Source: Leptolyngbya sp. SIOISBB | GTDB lineage: Bacteria; Cyanobacteriota; Cyanobacteriia; Phormidesmidales; Phormidesmidaceae | Length of the DNA: 64,000 nucleotides | Assembly: GCA_010671905.1 (NCBI GenBank) | Contig: JAAHII010000001.1 | Location: 6,162,026 to 6,226,025, forward strand | Reading direction: 5' to 3' | Part shown: positions 27,380 through 36,045 of the stretch, in pieces | How the letters are laid out: every line of letters starts with the position of its first letter | Numbering within the stretch: position 1 is the stretch's first letter | The notes under the pieces: model-generated | Seen by the model: only the letters and a program-made list of their open reading frames with translations | Databases searched by the model: none | What the model was told of the DNA's origin: nothing | Position numbers and translations under genes: made by a program

Positions 27380-28825
27380 ATGGCCTGCTTGGATACCTAT
27401 GATCCCGGCGATTTTTATGATGAGTTGTTTCAAGCCAAGGGAACGCCCCGGCCTGCTGCCGCTGAATTGGTCCGCCGCATCCAGTCTTTACCCATTGAAG
27501 AACTCCAGCGCCGCCAAGAAGCTGCCCAAAATATGCTGTTTAAGCTGGGGGTAACCTTCAACGTTTACAGCGACAACCAAGGCACCGAACGCATTTTCCC
27601 CTTTGATGTCATTCCTCGATTCGTGCCCTACAGCGAGTGGGAATGGCTCGAAAAGGGGCTTAAACAGCGGATTGAAGCCTTAAACTGCTTTATCCATGAT
27701 GTTTACAACGAGCAAAAAATCATCAAAGATCAGGTGATTGCCTGGGAAGCGATCGCCACCGCTCCGGGTTTTTTGCGCCCCTGCATGGACCTACAGCCCC
27801 CGAAGGGCATTTGGTGTCACATTACCGGCACTGATTTGGTCAAAGATCGTGATGGCAACTGGTACGTCCTGGAAGATAATTTGCGCTGTCCTTCCGGCGT
27901 TTCCTATGTGTTGGAAAATCGGCGGGTCATGAAAAGCTCGTTTCCCCGCTTTTTTGATGCGCTTGATATCCAGCCGGTCGATGATTACGCCAGCCAGTTA
28001 CTGGAGGCGTTGTTGAATCTCGCCCCCGATAACCTGTCAGACCCTTGCGTCGTGGTGCTAAGTCCAGGGACTTATAACTCGGCGTATTTTGAGCATTCTT
28101 TCCTTGCGCAGCAAATGGGGACAGAGCTAGTGGAAGGGCGCGATTTGGTCGTGGCGGATGGTTATCTGCAAATGCGCACGACCAAGGGTCTACGTCGCGT
28201 GGATGTCATTTATCGTCGCATTGATGACGATTTCCTTGATCCGCAAGCGTTTCGGGCTGACTCGATGCTCGGAGTGGCGGGCCTGATGGACGTCTATCGC
28301 AAGGGACGGGTCGCGATCGCCAATGCCCCCGGAACCGGCGTCGCCGATGACAAAATGATTTACGCCTACGTGCCCCAGATGATCAAGTACTACCTGGGCG
28401 AAGACCCAATCTTGCCTAACGTGCCGACCTATCTTTGCGAAGATGCCAAGCAACAAGAGTACGTGCTCAGCCACTTAGAGGAACTGGTGGTCAAAGCCAC
28501 CAATGCTTCCGGCGGGTACGGCATGTTGATGGGCCCCCAGTCCACAGCTGAGGAACGAACGACCTTTGCTGAAAAGATCAAGGCGGATCCGCGTAACTAC
28601 ATTGCCCAGCCCACTCTCAGTCTGTCGCGGGTACCGACCTTGATTGACGGTCAGTTTGAGGGTTGCCACGTCGATTTACGACCCTTTATTCTGTATGGTC
28701 GAGAGATCTATGTAAATCCGGGCGGGCTGACCCGCGTAGCTCTACGGCGCGGTTCCCTCGTGGTCAATTCATCCCAAGGGGGCGGCAGTAAAGATACCTG
28801 GGTGATCAAGGAGGGCTCATGCTAA
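27380..28825 (+). CDS. Circularly permuted ATP-grasp protein (COG2308 type)
   Basis: A 481-residue protein of the circularly permuted type 2 ATP-grasp group, predicted to ligate amino acids or peptides using ATP. Visible stretches: [26 protein letters not shown], the ATP-grasp-like [41 protein letters not shown], and [17 protein letters not shown], a glycine-rich nucleotide loop. The ATG at 27380 is preceded by GGAGGG at 5 bases; an upstream GTG-type extension to 27353 lacks this. Its stop overlaps the next gene by 7 bases, so translation is probably coupled. Confidence 0.92.
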   Translation: MACLDTYDPGDFYDELFQAKGTPRPAAAELVRRIQSLPIEELQRRQEAAQNMLFKLGVTFNVYSDNQGTERIFPFDVIPRFVPYSEWEWLEKGLKQRIEALNCFIHDVYNEQKIIKDQVIAWEAIATAPGFLRPCMDLQPPKGIWCHITGTDLVKDRDGNWYVLEDNLRCPSGVSYVLENRRVMKSSFPRFFDALDIQPVDDYASQLLEALLNLAPDNLSDPCVVVLSPGTYNSAYFEHSFLAQQMGTELVEGRDLVVADGYLQMRTTKGLRRVDVIYRRIDDDFLDPQAFRADSMLGVAGLMDVYRKGRVAIANAPGTGVADDKMIYAYVPQMIKYYLGEDPILPNVPTYLCEDAKQQEYVLSHLEELVVKATNASGGYGMLMGPQSTAEERTTFAEKIKADPRNYIAQPTLSLSRVPTLIDGQFEGCHVDLRPFILYGREIYVNPGGLTRVALRRGSLVVNSSQGGGSKDTWVIKEGSC

Positions 28826-29775
28826 GTCGCGTTGCTGATTCTATTTACTGGCTCAACCGCTATGTTGAGCGAGCCGAAAATGTGGCTCGGTTTGTCGAGG
28901 TCAATCTCAACCTGCTGCTCGATACCCCGGTGGCTGGGCTCACTCAACAGTGGCAGCCCCTAGTGACTACCACGGGGGATCAAAAAATGTTTGAGGAGCG
29001 CTATGGCGATGCCAGTGCGGAAAACGTCCTAAAGTTTCTGACCTTTGATAGCGAGTACCCCAACTCTATTTTGTCCTGTGTGCAATCAGCGCGGGAAAAC
29101 GCCCGCGCCGTGCGGGAAACGATTTCGTCCGAAATGTGGGAGCAGGTCAATACCTTTTATCTGTCCGTTAAAGAAGCTGCCAATCAGGAAATCTCGGTAG
29201 AACGGCTCTACAGCTTTTATCCCGAGGTCAAAATGTCGAGCCACCTCTTTGCTGGGGTGATGGACGCGACGATGGCCCACAATGAGGGGTGGAATTTTGG
29301 ACGTTTGGGGCGTCTGCTCGAACGGGCCGACAAAACGGCGCGCATTCTAGATGTGAAGTATTACATTCTGCTGCCCTCGGTTAAAGATGTGGGGACTCCC
29401 TTGGATGAACTGCAGTGGATTGCCCTGCTGAAATCGGCCAGCGCCTATGAAATGTATCGCAAACGCCAGCGACGGGTAACCCCGGAGGGCATCACGCAAT
29501 TCTTGATTCTAGATCCAGAGTTTCCGCGATCCATTCAATCTTGCCTGCTGCAGGCAGAGCGATCGCTCCACCAAATTACGGGCACGACTATCGGCAGCTG
29601 GTGTAATAGCAGTGAGCGTACTCTTGGTCGCCTGCGCTCCGAATTGGAATACATGACCCTCGACGAAGTGTTTGCCCCAGGCCTGCACGAGTTTCTTGAT
29701 AAGCTGCAAACGCGGCTCAATACGGTGGGTGAGCACATCTACGAAGATTTTATGGCGGTGCCGCTGGCCTCTTAA
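28819..29775 (+). CDS. Alpha-E domain protein (COG2307)
   Basis: A 318-residue, almost wholly helical protein of the alpha-E family, which always travels with the ATP-grasp protein just upstream. The N-terminal signature [24 protein letters not shown] is clear, as are [39 protein letters not shown] and the C-terminal [19 protein letters not shown]. Biochemical role is unknown; partnership with the ligase is inferred from conserved context. It starts inside the last codons of the ATP-grasp gene (ATGCTAA overlap). Confidence 0.92.
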   Translation: MLSRVADSIYWLNRYVERAENVARFVEVNLNLLLDTPVAGLTQQWQPLVTTTGDQKMFEERYGDASAENVLKFLTFDSEYPNSILSCVQSARENARAVRETISSEMWEQVNTFYLSVKEAANQEISVERLYSFYPEVKMSSHLFAGVMDATMAHNEGWNFGRLGRLLERADKTARILDVKYYILLPSVKDVGTPLDELQWIALLKSASAYEMYRKRQRRVTPEGITQFLILDPEFPRSIQSCLLQAERSLHQITGTTIGSWCNSSERTLGRLRSELEYMTLDEVFAPGLHEFLDKLQTRLNTVGEHIYEDFMAVPLAS

Positions 29776-29788
29776 CGGAGCATTCTCT

Positions 29789-30661
29789 GTGCGCTATCAC
29801 ATCTCCCATACGACCCAATATCGCTATCAACAACCGGTCAAGTTGGGGGCACATACAGTAAGATTACGTCCCCGGAGTGATGGCAGTCAGCACTTACAGC
29901 AGTTTGCGATCGCGGTCTTGCCAGAGCCGGATAAGCGCTCCGAAATTTTGGATCTGGAGGGCAATGTGTGTCTGCGGCTGTGGTTTCCCGAGGTGGAAAT
30001 TACTGATCTCAAAATCCATACAGAGGCCACGGTTGAGACTTCCCGCGATAACCCGTTCAACTATCTGAGCGAACCCTGGGCGGTTACTGCACCCATGGAT
30101 TATCCCAGAGCGATCGCGACTCATCTTGCTCCGTACTTGCAACCGGCCTTGGCCACGACGTTTAATCCATCTGTGGTGGAGCTAGCGCAAACGCTACTTC
30201 ATGAGGTACAGGGCCATGTGGGCTTCTTTCTCTCGCGGCTCACCCAGACCATTTACGAGGAGTTTCAGTACTTCCATCGCCCGGAAGGCGAGCCGCAACC
30301 CACAGGCATCACCCTGCAGCAGAAATCCGGTTCCTGTCGCGATTTTGCCGTGCTGTTTATGGAAGCTTGCCAAGCCGTTGGTCTCGCAGTCCGGTTTGTC
30401 AGTGGTTACCAAGAAGGTGACGCCGAACAAGATAGTCGCGAACTCCATGCCTGGCCAGAGGTCTACCTTCCCGGTGGGGGGTGGCGCGGCTTTGACCCAA
30501 CTCACGGGTTAGCGGTGAGCGATCGCCACATCGCCCTCGCCGCCGCCGCCCATCCCCAAAACGCTTCCCCCGTCTCGGGTCAGCTCCAGCCAGGATACTT
30601 TGGACAATCCACGCTGGAGTATGAGATTCAGATACAGCGATCGGCCCTAGCGACAGATTAG
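29789..30661 (+). CDS. Transglutaminase-like cysteine peptidase of the Anbu cluster
   Basis: A 290-residue protein with an N-terminal beta domain beginning RYHISHTTQYRYQQPV and a transglutaminase core. The catalytic triad is Cys183 (GSCRDFAVLF), His220 (ELHAWPEVYL) and Asp236 (GFDPTHG). Start is GTG 29789 with GGAG 8 bases upstream and 13 bases after the alpha-E stop. It may cleave or cross-link peptides made by the ATP-grasp partner (inference). The last 47 codons (from about 30518) recur, diverged, three times downstream at 31324, 32184 and 34079, each after an unrelated gene cassette. Confidence 0.92.
   Translation: MRYHISHTTQYRYQQPVKLGAHTVRLRPRSDGSQHLQQFAIAVLPEPDKRSEILDLEGNVCLRLWFPEVEITDLKIHTEATVETSRDNPFNYLSEPWAVTAPMDYPRAIATHLAPYLQPALATTFNPSVVELAQTLLHEVQGHVGFFLSRLTQTIYEEFQYFHRPEGEPQPTGITLQQKSGSCRDFAVLFMEACQAVGLAVRFVSGYQEGDAEQDSRELHAWPEVYLPGGGWRGFDPTHGLAVSDRHIALAAAAHPQNASPVSGQLQPGYFGQSTLEYEIQIQRSALATD
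30518..30661 (+). repeat. Transglutaminase 3'-end repeat, parental copy
   Basis: This 144-base segment, still within the intact gene, encodes SDRHIALAAAAH...SGQLQPGYFGQSTLEYEI. It is the reference for three diverged downstream copies. Confidence 0.85.
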
Positions 30662-30779
30662 GTTGTCGTTATAAAACTCTCTTTCGGATTGCTAAGGCAG
30701 TGCATTTGTCGATGTTGAAGAGTCTGAGTTTTGCTTGGCCAAACTAGCTTCGGTTGATATGCGATCACGCTCAAACGAA

Positions 30780-31211
30780 ATGAATTTGTACAAACTGTCG
30801 AATTCTGCTTTTTTGGTTATAGCCTTGATAGAAGCTTCTCGAAATGCATTAATACACACCAGAATTGCATTCTCACAGCCAACGGATCAACTGCCTACGT
30901 ATCGTTTTTCTATAATCCTCTTGCTTACAACCATGAGTTTGGCTATTCATAACACGCACAGATTCTCTGAGCATCATCAAAACTGGTTGAGAAATATTGT
31001 AAATCTACTACCAGTATGGTTGAAGATGGTCAGCATACTTTTAGGGATTTATGGTTTTGCCACGGGATGTTACTGTTTGTCCTTATATATCTCGTCAGGA
31101 TACGCATTGGGTGATTGGGAATATTGGCGTTTGCGAGAAATATCCAGAGGCAGAACTATGCTTTATTATTGTTGCGCCTTAGTTTTTTATGCTTCTCTTA
31201 AAACAGAATAA
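30780..31211 (+). CDS. Small polytopic membrane protein, unknown (cassette 1)
   Basis: A 143-residue protein (158 if a TTG at 30735 is used) with about four hydrophobic segments: NSAFLVIALIEASRNALI, FSIILLLTTMSLAIH, a long one in WLKMVSILLGIYGFATGCYCL, and MLYYCCALVFYASL. It matches no family I recognise. The base composition is visibly more AT-rich than the flanking operon and lacks GCGATCGC, which points to a foreign origin. It lies alone between the real end of the transglutaminase gene and its first partial copy. No good ribosome-binding site decides the start. Confidence 0.5.
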   Translation: MNLYKLSNSAFLVIALIEASRNALIHTRIAFSQPTDQLPTYRFSIILLLTTMSLAIHNTHRFSEHHQNWLRNIVNLLPVWLKMVSILLGIYGFATGCYCLSLYISSGYALGDWEYWRLREISRGRTMLYYCCALVFYASLKTE

Positions 31212-31323
31212 TTGAAATTAGCTTTTTGAGCTCAGATGTAGATAGGTTTGAGTAACGGAATCCGGTGCCTTCGTTAGTAGGTTTGGCTCTCTGCTACGTC
31301 AGCGCGATCGCATGTGGAGAGAG

Positions 31324-31377
31324 GGGCAATCCACTCTAGCGTATGAGATTCGGCTTCAGAGATCGGCCATCACTTAA
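31324..31377 (+). repeat. Transglutaminase 3'-end repeat, copy A
   Basis: Reads GQSTLAYEIRLQRSAIT-stop (18 codons), matching GQSTLEYEIQIQRSALATD-stop of the parental gene. It has no start and is a non-coding relic. Confidence 0.85.
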
Positions 31378-31447
31378 AGCCAAATTCAAGAACAAAATCA
31401 AGGTTTCTAGAGCGATCGCGGCGACACAGCTTAAGCTCTTTCCCGTT

Positions 31448-31477
31448 TTGAACAGTCGCCAAGCCCTCCTGTATATA
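31448..31477 (+). promoter_or_regulatory. Predicted promoter of the VapBC-type operon
   Basis: TTGAAC (31448-31453) and TATATA (31472-31477) are separated by 18 bases, 34 bases upstream of the antitoxin ATG. The AT-rich TGTATATAC...GTACATC around the -10 box could be the autoregulatory operator. Confidence 0.5.
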
Positions 31478-31511
31478 CTTGTCGGTACATCCAACAAGGT
31501 GGAGCACGCCC

Positions 31512-31745
31512 ATGCGTACCCGCGTCTTCCAAAGCGGCAACTCACAAGCCGTCCGCATACCCAAAGAAATGCAGTTTGAGCGTTTAGACGTGGAATACGA
31601 AATCGAGCGCCAAGGTGACGCGATTATCGTTCGTCCCGTTGGGGTGCCCTTGACTAATATCCTCGACCGATTCGCGGCATTTTCGGACGACTTCATGGTA
31701 GCAGGACGCCCTGACCAAGGCATTCAGGAGCGGGACGCTCTGTGA
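31512..31745 (+). CDS. VapB/VagC-type antitoxin (AbrB-like DNA-binding)
   Basis: A 77-residue antitoxin. The N-terminal half is a swapped-hairpin AbrB/SpoVT domain: MRTRVFQSGNSQAVRIPKEM, then LDVEYEIERQGDAIIVRP. This part binds the operon promoter in relatives. The C-terminal tail (ILDRFAAFSDDF...RPDQGIQERD) should wrap the toxin. GGTGGAG lies 8 bases before the ATG. Its TGA overlaps the GTG of the PIN toxin by 4 bases, the classic coupled arrangement. Confidence 0.92.
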   Translation: MRTRVFQSGNSQAVRIPKEMQFERLDVEYEIERQGDAIIVRPVGVPLTNILDRFAAFSDDFMVAGRPDQGIQERDAL

Positions 31746-32173
31746 AGTATATGCTCGATACCAACCTCTGCATTTACCTGATGAAGCACCAGCCACCCTC
31801 TGTCGCTGCGCGATTTGCGGCCTGCCGCCAGGGCGATGTGGTGATTTCGGCCATTACGTTGGCAGAGCTAGAGTATGGGGTGCGGGCCAGCAACGAAGAG
31901 AGAAGAACACAGAATCGTCAGGCACTAGATGCCTTGGTTGAGATGATTCCAGCGGTAGCGTTTGATGATATGGCGGCGGCTGCCTACGCAGACTTTCGGG
32001 CCGCCACTCCTAACCGCCGCCGTGATGCCCTCGACAAGCTCATTGCCAGCCATGCTAAAAGCTTGAGCCTAACGCTGGTGACCAACAATCTCGTTGATTT
32101 TCGTGATTATCCTGATCTTGTATTAGAAAACTGGGTGGATGAAAATCAACGTGGCTCAATCGGGAGTGATTAA
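31742..32173 (+). CDS. VapC-type PIN-domain ribonuclease toxin
   Basis: A 143-residue PIN-domain toxin expected to cleave tRNA or rRNA when not bound by its antitoxin. Acidic metal-binding residues are visible: Asp6 in YMLDTN, Glu42 in ITLAELEYG, and Asp98 in DALDKLIASHA, followed by the TLVTNN strand. Start GTG at 31742 overlaps the antitoxin stop. The stop is only about 10 bases from the next transglutaminase-end relic, so the pair fills cassette 2 almost exactly. It appears intact. Confidence 0.92.
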   Translation: MKYMLDTNLCIYLMKHQPPSVAARFAACRQGDVVISAITLAELEYGVRASNEERRTQNRQALDALVEMIPAVAFDDMAAAAYADFRAATPNRRRDALDKLIASHAKSLSLTLVTNNLVDFRDYPDLVLENWVDENQRGSIGSD

Positions 32174-32183
32174 TGGAAACCGG

Positions 32184-32302
32184 CACGATCGCCACATTGC
32201 TCTCGCCGCCCCCCCGTCTCGGGTCAGTTCCAGCCTGGTTATTTGGGGCAATCCATGTTGGAATATGAGATTCGGATGGGGCGATCGCCAGTTCCCGTAT
32301 AG
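32184..32302 (+). repeat. Transglutaminase 3'-end repeat, copy B
   Basis: Begins at the codons for RHIALAA, has lost about 30 bases in the middle, then reads PVSGQFQPGYLGQSMLEYEI and ends RMGRSPVPV-stop. It is diverged from both the parental copy and copy C. Confidence 0.85.
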
Positions 32303-32319
32303 TTCTGTCAATCAAAAAG

Positions 32320-33267
32320 ATGATGTCAAAAAAGTTGTTAGCCTGTTTTTTGGTTTTTGCAGCAACCATCTTGAATTCATGCCAGTCAGGTCGTTTTGCT
32401 GCGTCTCAATCACAGTTCATCAACAAAACCATTTCAGAATATATCCTCTTTGCTGCTGGTGATAGCACTGATCCACTATTGCATGTTAGATATCCGTTCT
32501 CGAACTCGGAACATACATTAGAAAACTCTATGAATGAGCAAAAAGAGGGGGGATGGGAAAATTACGCGGTTAGTTTCGACTCAATCTCTTCTGATTTGCC
32601 TAAGCAAAGAAAAGCAATAAATCTTGAAAATAAACTAGAGACCATTAAATCAGATAATGGGACATGCACTTTGACTTTTCGATATCCTCAACTAAGTGGG
32701 TTCGAGAAAAATTGGCAAGCGGACATCAATCGAATTCTAAAGCAGCAAATCGTTGATTTTACCAGCACTTTTTATTTGACGGTTTCAGAACATGAGGGCT
32801 GTACGGAAGAGTCAGATTTGGATCATTTGGGGATGGAAGTAGACCCATGCATAGTCACTTTTGCCCAGAAGGACATTGTGAGTTTCTTTTGTCACACCAT
32901 CAGAGCAGGTAGAAGTGCATATCCCATCAGCAGCACTAAAGGAATCACTCTGAATTTGAGAACTGGAAAGATATACGAATTCAGTGACCTATTTAAGGAA
33001 AACTCCAACTATCAAAAAAGGGTTAGCGGCCTTATTCTTGAGCAGTACGATGCTTTGGCTGCCATTGATGCTGAGCTGCTAGCTTATGTTAGAGAGGATG
33101 AAACCTTTTACCTCCATACCAACTGCCCAGATTCCTCAATAAGTTCCACTTGTTTGGCTATACCTACTAACTTCACTAGCGGAGCATTGAGAGGGATGGT
33201 CTCCTACATAAATATTGAGGATTTAACAGATATTCTGAACTCTAGCCATGAATTTCAGATCCTCTAA
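32320..33267 (+). CDS. Lipoprotein with RsiV/PdaC-like DUF3298 domain (cassette 3)
   Basis: A 315-residue predicted lipoprotein: signal peptide MMSKKLLACFLVFAATILNSC with a lipobox-like ILNSC, Cys21. The body fits the DUF3298/DUF4163 fold: a first part FRYPQLSGFEKNWQADINRILKQ and a second part SFFCHTIRAG...GITLNLRTGKIYEFSDLFKE. Family members bind or sense cell-wall material and lysozyme in Firmicutes, but the role here is unknown. Composition is AT-richer than the neighbours and no HIP1 site is present, suggesting recent transfer. It begins 18 bases after repeat copy B. Confidence 0.72.
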   Translation: MMSKKLLACFLVFAATILNSCQSGRFAASQSQFINKTISEYILFAAGDSTDPLLHVRYPFSNSEHTLENSMNEQKEGGWENYAVSFDSISSDLPKQRKAINLENKLETIKSDNGTCTLTFRYPQLSGFEKNWQADINRILKQQIVDFTSTFYLTVSEHEGCTEESDLDHLGMEVDPCIVTFAQKDIVSFFCHTIRAGRSAYPISSTKGITLNLRTGKIYEFSDLFKENSNYQKRVSGLILEQYDALAAIDAELLAYVREDETFYLHTNCPDSSISSTCLAIPTNFTSGALRGMVSYINIEDLTDILNSSHEFQIL

Positions 33268-33431
33268 AGTAGCTTGCTTGTTTCTTTTAGTAGCTCGGAT
33301 TTAAGAACGAAACTTGCCCTAAAGTTGATTCTTAGAAAAAGTGGCGCGATCGCTTATGGAGTGAGGAGAGAAAACTACTGGCATTTACTCACAATAGAAT
33401 AGAGGCATGACTGGGCTATATGGGAGCCACA

Positions 33432-34043
33432 ATGACAGCACAAGCCGTACCGCAACTTCAGCCGCTTTCGCTTCAGCTTCCTCACGAGGTGATGCTAAAA
33501 GTCACGTCCGAGCAGTTTGCGGTGTTGGCAGCTGCGAATCGTGACCTGAGATTAGAACGCACTGCCACCGGAGAGTTAATCGTGAACCCACCTGCCGGTA
33601 GCGAGTCAGGACGCCGGAATGCGAAAGTGATCACGCAGCTTGGTATTTGGAGTGAGGCTAACGGAGAGTTAGGTGAAGCCTTTGACTCCTCGACGGGATT
33701 TGAGTTGCCGAATGGAGCCAATAGATCGCCCGATGCGGCTTGGGTGCGCCGAGAGCGTTGGGAAGCCTTGACGCCAGAACAAAGAGAGGGATTCGCGCCG
33801 CTGTGTCCTGACTTTATAGTGGAGCTGCGCTCCAAGACCGACAGGCTCAAGGTGTTGCAGGCAAAGATGCAGGAATATCTGGAGAACGGTACTCAACTGG
33901 GCTGGCTCATTGACCCGCAAACGCGACGGGTGGAAATCTATCGATCGGGTCAAGCAGTCGAAGTGTTGGAAAATCCCGAAATATTGTCTGGCGAGTCGGT
34001 TTTACCGGGGTTCACATTGGCCTTGAAACGCATTTGGAACTGA
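33432..34043 (+). CDS. Uma2-family (DUF820) putative endonuclease
   Basis: A 203-residue protein of the PD-(D/E)xK-like Uma2 family, abundant in cyanobacteria. Motifs: LIVNPPAGSESGRRNAKV, NGANRSPDAAWVRRERW (acidic), CPDFIVELRSKTDRL (E-x-K-like core), and GTQLGWLIDPQTRRVEIYR. Nuclease activity is predicted from fold, not shown. GGGAG lies 6 bases before ATG 33432. The stop is 35 bases before repeat copy C. It could belong to the inserted cassette or be an independent arrival. Confidence 0.88.
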   Translation: MTAQAVPQLQPLSLQLPHEVMLKVTSEQFAVLAAANRDLRLERTATGELIVNPPAGSESGRRNAKVITQLGIWSEANGELGEAFDSSTGFELPNGANRSPDAAWVRRERWEALTPEQREGFAPLCPDFIVELRSKTDRLKVLQAKMQEYLENGTQLGWLIDPQTRRVEIYRSGQAVEVLENPEILSGESVLPGFTLALKRIWN

Positions 34044-34078
34044 TGAGCACACATTTCGGAGCTTTGGGTGAGATCGGA

Positions 34079-34214
34079 GAGCGATCTCCACATCGCCCTC
34101 GCCGCCGCCGCCCAGCCCCAATACGCTGCACCAGTTTCAGGTCAGCTCCAACTCGGTGATTTCGGCCAGGCAATGTTGAAATATGAGATTCGGCTGGAGC
34201 GAGCGGCCCACTGA
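34079..34214 (+). repeat. Transglutaminase 3'-end repeat, copy C
   Basis: The most complete relic: SDLHIALAAAAQPQYAAPV then SGQLQLGDFGQAMLKYEI and RLERAAH-stop, open throughout but without a start codon context. Confidence 0.87.
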
Positions 34215-34270
34215 GAACGTCTCTAGAAGCAGTCAGCCAACTACGCTTCGCACCTACCAATCACGCTTGC

Positions 34271-35383
34271 CTAGTTTCTGACAAGCTGCAGGGTAGCTTG
34301 ATTATCGATAGGCAGATAGCGCCCGTCTGCATCCACCGCGCCGAACGCTCGAAACAGCCGATTCATCTCAGCGGGAAACTGGTCATAGTCACACCGGCTG
34401 TCCCCTGCTGAAATATCGGCCCAAAAGTCTTGCAGCTCTGGGGCGTAAAATTCAGCCTTGTCTGTCGACAAATTGAATGGTGGGCTAGTCAGCAGTCGCA
34501 CCATGAAATGCTGGGAGCGATCGCGCATCCACTGCCGCGACGTGATTTGCAAATCTGGCCAATCCGCTACGGCCTGCACCCGATGACTCTCGACGGCTAA
34601 CTGCAATTGCCCCGATGTTTGTGGCGTCAAGGTCAAAATTCGGTAAGGGTGAGGATAACTAACCAGCGAGCCCGTGGTGATTTCCCAGAGGTCGCCCGCT
34701 TGGGCGATATCTTGCACATGCAAATGTCCGGTAAATAGCAAATTCACCTGGCCTTCTCGCAGGCGAATGAGCAGTTCATCCCGATTTTGCGTGATGTAGC
34801 GACGTCCCATGGTATGGCGAGCCTGTCCTGGCAAATGTTCCAACACATTGTGATGAATGGCCACCATCACCCAGTCATCGCGCAGAGTCTCTAATGTGGC
34901 CGATAGCCAATTGAGTTGCGGCCCATCCACAAAACCGGCAAACAGTTGCTGGCCGTCTTCGTCAAAAGCAATGGAGTTGAGTCCAATTAAATGCATTCCC
35001 GGCAGCAGTTCTTGATGGTAGTAGGGGCGATCGCCGGTATAGCCAAAATCGCGATAGAGCTGGGGAAAGTCCGCCAGACCAAGGGTGCGATCGCCGCCGT
35101 CACGGTCAATAATGTCGTGATTGCCCGGCACGACATAGGCTGGAAACGGGAGTCGTTTGAGGCGATTCACCAACCATTCATGATTTTCTCGTTCGCCGTG
35201 TTGAGTCAGGTCACCGGGCAGCAGTAAAAAGTCGAGTTGCTCAGTTTCAAGCGATCGCAAAATTTGCTCAATGGCGGGAATGCTGACCTCCACCAAATGA
35301 AATCGCTGGGGAGTGTGGGCGATGGTGTGGGGCAACGCGATGTGAGGATCGCTGATGATAGCAAAGCGACAAGGACGAACCAT
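34271..35383 (-). CDS. Metallophosphoesterase (calcineurin-like)
   Basis: A 370-residue cytoplasmic phosphoesterase with the five metal-binding blocks: SDPH (Asp12, His14), GDLTQHG (Asp58), GNHD (87-90), AIHHN, and TGHLHVQD. It resembles the cAMP phosphodiesterase/Icc-like branch, but the substrate cannot be read from sequence. A C-terminal extension of about 110 residues follows the catalytic core. The gene stands alone and is divergent from the gamma-glutamylcyclotransferase-like gene, 125 bases apart. Confidence 0.87.
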   Translation of the reverse strand: MVRPCRFAIISDPHIALPHTIAHTPQRFHLVEVSIPAIEQILRSLETEQLDFLLLPGDLTQHGERENHEWLVNRLKRLPFPAYVVPGNHDIIDRDGGDRTLGLADFPQLYRDFGYTGDRPYYHQELLPGMHLIGLNSIAFDEDGQQLFAGFVDGPQLNWLSATLETLRDDWVMVAIHHNVLEHLPGQARHTMGRRYITQNRDELLIRLREGQVNLLFTGHLHVQDIAQAGDLWEITTGSLVSYPHPYRILTLTPQTSGQLQLAVESHRVQAVADWPDLQITSRQWMRDRSQHFMVRLLTSPPFNLSTDKAEFYAPELQDFWADISAGDSRCDYDQFPAEMNRLFRAFGAVDADGRYLPIDNQATLQLVRN

Positions 35384-35509
35384 ATTGATTTCAGCGTTGG
35401 CAAAAGCAAAACTGGCTACAGCCTAGCCCAAAGCGTTCTGCAGCAACCTCCTCCGTATCCAGTTCGCAGTAGATGGTGGCCCGTCGTTCAATATCAAGAC
35501 CAATCTCTG

Positions 35510-35926
35510 ATGCTTATGTACCCAGTCTTTGTATATGGCACGTTGAAACCCCAAGAAGCCGCTTACGAAAAATATTGCGACCCCTTTGTCGTGTCTGCCC
35601 AACCGGCCATTATGCGAGGAGAGTTGTTTCACTTGCCCCAAGGCTATCCGGCGATGACGGTCGGTGATCGCTGGATTCGGGGGGCGCTGCTGACCTTTCG
35701 CGATGCGGCGGCGATCGCCCGCATCGATCACTTTGAAGATTACGACCCCATGCGCCCCCCTCATGCCAATCTCTATCAACGACTGAGGCAACCCGTTTTT
35801 GCCATCACGCAACAGCCTTTAGGCACGGCGTGGGTTTATCTAATGTCACCGCAGCAAGTGTGTGTTCTAGGCGGCACTCGGGTCGACAATGGCAGGTGGT
35901 CTAAACAATTATTTCCCTCAATTTAA
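35510..35926 (+). CDS. Gamma-glutamylcyclotransferase-like (AIG2) protein
   Basis: A 138-residue protein of the GGCT-like fold. It opens with VFVYGTLKPQEAAYEKY (the YGTLK glycine loop), then RGELFHLPQGYPAM, and IDHFEDYDP, which carries the catalytic-type acidic residue. Relatives release 5-oxoproline from gamma-glutamyl peptides. There is no strong ribosome-binding site; ATG 35510 and ATG 35516 are both possible. Confidence 0.85.
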   Translation: MLMYPVFVYGTLKPQEAAYEKYCDPFVVSAQPAIMRGELFHLPQGYPAMTVGDRWIRGALLTFRDAAAIARIDHFEDYDPMRPPHANLYQRLRQPVFAITQQPLGTAWVYLMSPQQVCVLGGTRVDNGRWSKQLFPSI

Positions 35927-36045
35927 GCCCCTGGGGCGTAGCCGCGTAATCCTATCAGCAAATCAGTCCTCAGATTTGATCGGCTTGAACATTGGGTAAT
36001 TACTGAACTCATGTAAGGTATGTAGGACGCGTTATTTCAGACCGT

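Larger units (their letters stand above)
31212..31511. other. Gene-free stretch with transglutaminase-end copy A and the vapBC promoter
   Basis: This 300-base gap holds the repeat copy at 31324-31377 and the promoter at 31448-31477. A HIP1 site lies just before the repeat. Confidence 0.55.
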
